Positions 6,355-7,821 of a DNA stretch of 7,821 nucleotides are shown here, one piece after another; positions within the stretch are counted from its first letter, which is position 1, and every line of letters begins with the position of its first letter. The stretch covers positions 1 to 7,821 of the forward strand of contig JACCTM010000196.1 of the NCBI GenBank assembly GCA_013812385.1, in the 5' to 3' direction. The stretch is from Geodermatophilaceae bacterium (GTDB taxonomy: Bacteria > Actinomycetota > Actinomycetes > Mycobacteriales > Geodermatophilaceae). Below the pieces are notes generated by a model. The model saw only the letters and a program-made list of their open reading frames with translations. It had not been told where the DNA came from and searched no databases. Position numbers and translations under genes: made by a program.

Positions 6355-6434
6355 GAGCCGGTTCAGGTCGTGCGGGCGGGTCACAAGTGAGGGACGCCAC
6401 TGAGCCAGGCTGGTTATGGGCGCGACATCTGGGC

Positions 6435-6440
6435 TATGTT
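6435..6440 (+). promoter_or_regulatory. Candidate -10 box of the acyl-CoA dehydrogenase promoter
   Basis: TATGTT fits TANNNT and lies 45 bases before ATG 6486. The region 17-18 bases upstream (TGGTTA at 6411-6416) is only a weak -35 match. A predicted start near 6447 would fall inside the palindrome at 6438-6453. Confidence 0.4.
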
Positions 6441-6453
6441 ACTGGCGAGTAAC
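6438..6453. promoter_or_regulatory. Perfect palindromic operator candidate GTTACT-GGCG-AGTAAC
   Basis: Six-base arms are exact reverse complements around a four-base spacer. The site overlaps the candidate -10 box and the predicted transcription start of the acyl-CoA dehydrogenase gene, the position where a dimeric repressor would block RNA polymerase. Size and symmetry suit a TetR-family regulator, a class that often controls fatty-acid breakdown genes. The specific regulator is not identified and is not encoded in the window. Confidence 0.55.
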
Positions 6454-6472
6454 CCGGGACGGGTCGCCTGAT

Positions 6473-6479
6473 CGAAAGA
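6473..6479 (+). promoter_or_regulatory. Ribosome binding site of the acyl-CoA dehydrogenase gene
   Basis: GAAAGAG ends six bases before ATG 6486 and is purine-rich. It is the only Shine-Dalgarno-like sequence near the start and supports ATG 6486. Confidence 0.5.
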
Positions 6480-6485
6480 GTCGAG

Positions 6486-7821
6486 ATGAGCCATTACACA
6501 GCAGATCTGCGCGACCTCGAGTTCAACCTCTTCGAGGTGCTGGACGCCAGGTATCGCTTCGGCACCGGTGCGTTCGCCCACATGGACACCGAAACCGCGC
6601 GGGGCGTCCTGGCCGGAATGGAACGGGTCGCCACCGGACCCGTCGCCGCCTCCTATCTCGACAGCGACCGCAATCCGCCGGTCTTCGATCGTGACACGTC
6701 ATCGGTGACACTGCCCGAGTCGTTCAAGAAATCCTACCAAGCCATCATCGACGGGGACTGGCAGTTGGTCGGCCTGCCTGAGCACCTCGGCGGATTCGGA
6801 GCACCGCGGGCACTCACCTGGGCGGTCAACGAGATGGTGCTGGGGGCCAACCCCGCCGTGTTCATGTACATGTCCGGTGCGGCCTTCGCCGCGGTGATCG
6901 ACCCGATCGGAACCGATGCACAGAAGCGAGCCGTACAAACCTGGATCGACCACAAGTGGGCCGGCACCATGGTGCTCACCGAGCCAGACGCCGGATCCGA
7001 CGTCGGCGCCGGCACCACCAAAGCGATCCGACAGGCCGACGGCACGTGGCACATCGAGGGTGTCAAGCGATTCATCAGCGGCGCCGAACACGACCTGACC
7101 GACCAGATCGTGCACCTCGTCCTTGCCCGCCCCGAGGGTGCCCGGTCCGGTAGTAAGGGCCTGTCGCTGTTCATCGTTCCCAAATTCCACTTCGACTGGG
7201 AGACCGGGGAACTCGGCGAGCGCAACGGGGCCTTTGTCACCAATGTCGAGAAGAAGATGGGCCTCAAGGCCTCCACGACCTGCGAGATGACGTTCGGCCA
7301 GAACGGAATTCCTGCCGTCGGATGGCTCGTAGGCGACGTGCACAACGGCATGGCGCAGATGTTCAAGGTGATCGAGAACGCCCGAATGATGGTGGGCACT
7401 AAGGCAATTGCCCAACTTTCTGCGGGCTATCAGGTTGCTCTGGCCTACGCGAAGGAGCGGATTCAGGGCGCCGATCTCACCCAGTCCGCCAACAAAGCCG
7501 CTCCTCGAGTGTCCATCATCCATCACCCGGACGTCCGGCGATCGCTGTTGACCCAGAAAGCGTATGCCGAGGGCATGCGAGCGCTGTACCTCTACACCGC
7601 GAGTTTCCAGGATCAGGTGCTCGACGCCGAGGCGCGCGGGGTCAGCGACAGCGACGAGGCTCGACTCGCCTCCCGCGTCAACGACCTGCTGCTTCCGATC
7701 GTCAAGGGCTACGGCTCCGAGCGGGCCTATGCGGTTCTGAGCGCTGAGTCCCTGCAGACCCTCGGCGGTTCCGGCTACCTGCAGGACTACCCGATCGAGC
7801 AGTACATCCGCGACGCCAAGA
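6486..7821 (+). CDS. Acyl-CoA dehydrogenase, FadE type (3' end outside window)
   Basis: ATG 6486 begins MSHYTADLRDLEFNLFEVL, the short N-terminal region (AcylCoA_DH_N type) of the long, roughly 600-residue acyl-CoA dehydrogenases. The frame stays open for 445 codons to the window edge. The enzyme makes the trans-2 double bond in an acyl-CoA thioester, using FAD and passing electrons to an electron-transfer flavoprotein, as the first step of beta-oxidation. TMVLTEPDAGSDVG (161-174) is the flavin/substrate signature of the family; IEGVKRFISGA follows at the beta domain; ENARMMVGTKAIAQ then YQVALAYAKERIQGAD is the start of the C-terminal helical domain; LQTLGGSGYLQDYPIEQYIR (423-442) then DAK is the second signature. 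The catalytic Glu of the usual YEGT motif would come just after the window end and cannot be checked, nor can a C-terminal extension. Chain length or branched substrate preference is not predictable here. It appears to have its own promoter and operator. Confidence 0.92.
   Translation, partial: MSHYTADLRDLEFNLFEVLDARYRFGTGAFAHMDTETARGVLAGMERVATGPVAASYLDSDRNPPVFDRDTSSVTLPESFKKSYQAIIDGDWQLVGLPEHLGGFGAPRALTWAVNEMVLGANPAVFMYMSGAAFAAVIDPIGTDAQKRAVQTWIDHKWAGTMVLTEPDAGSDVGAGTTKAIRQADGTWHIEGVKRFISGAEHDLTDQIVHLVLARPEGARSGSKGLSLFIVPKFHFDWETGELGERNGAFVTNVEKKMGLKASTTCEMTFGQNGIPAVGWLVGDVHNGMAQMFKVIENARMMVGTKAIAQLSAGYQVALAYAKERIQGADLTQSANKAAPRVSIIHHPDVRRSLLTQKAYAEGMRALYLYTASFQDQVLDAEARGVSDSDEARLASRVNDLLLPIVKGYGSERAYAVLSAESLQTLGGSGYLQDYPIEQYIRDAK

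Noticed and set aside
6319..6362. ACCGGC...GCCGGT inverted repeat at the end of the luciferase-like gene as a terminator
   Set aside because: The arms are only six bases with a 32-base loop and no T-run; such a pair is expected by chance in GC-rich DNA.
6699..7526. A 275-codon open frame on the - strand opposite the acyl-CoA dehydrogenase
   Set aside because: The + strand encodes unmistakable acyl-CoA dehydrogenase signatures throughout; the - strand product is a mirror-frame artefact of GC-rich third positions.

Overview
The window is high-GC DNA with GC-rich third codon positions, tightly packed genes, ATGA stop/start overlaps and actinobacterial-type protein families (fused ECF ATPases, luciferase-like oxidoreductase, long FadE-type acyl-CoA dehydrogenase). 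It looks like the chromosome of a high-GC actinomycete. A Propionibacteriales host (Microlunatus or Nocardioides type) is my guess from style, not something the sequence proves.

Layout. Positions 1-4085 (+ strand) hold what looks like one operon. It starts with the C-terminal end of a secreted, membrane-anchored protein with a low-complexity Ser/Thr/Gly/Asp linker (1-330). A complete energy-coupling factor (ECF) vitamin/metal uptake transporter follows: the transmembrane T component (347-1546), a double-ATPase A component (1543-3240) and the substrate-binding S component (3237-4085). T to A and A to S each share a 4-base ATGA overlap, so the three are probably translationally coupled. The substrate is not shown by the sequence; a corrinoid (CbrT-like) is a reasonable but unproven guess.

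The 3' end of the T gene carries a perfect 23-bp inverted repeat with a 5-base loop (1447-1497). It is 51 bases long, so it keeps the frame, and it resembles a palindromic mobile or REP-like element that has become part of the protein tail.

The operon ends at a long interrupted hairpin (4081-4140) that includes the S gene stop codon. It fills most of the gap to a convergent gene on the - strand (4158-4925), a FhuF-like [2Fe-2S] protein with the C-C-x10-C-x2-C cluster motif, probably a ferric-siderophore reductase. Divergent from it, at 5036-5366, is a TPR-family gene that appears broken: its apparent N-terminal start and its conserved body lie in different frames, and the middle is missing.

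A luciferase-like (LLM, probably F420-dependent) oxidoreductase follows (5392-6354), with a -10-like TAGGGT exactly 7 bases before its ATG, which suggests a leaderless transcript. The last gene (6486 to the window edge) is the first 445 residues of an acyl-CoA dehydrogenase. A perfect GTTACT-N4-AGTAAC palindrome overlapping a candidate -10 box stands just upstream of it and is a likely repressor operator.

The ECF operon and the FhuF-like gene both suit cofactor or iron acquisition, though they are on opposite strands and need not be co-regulated. The LLM and acyl-CoA dehydrogenase genes each appear to have their own promoter. No RNA genes, CRISPR arrays or insertion sequences are seen, and no gene-free stretch exceeds about 130 bases.
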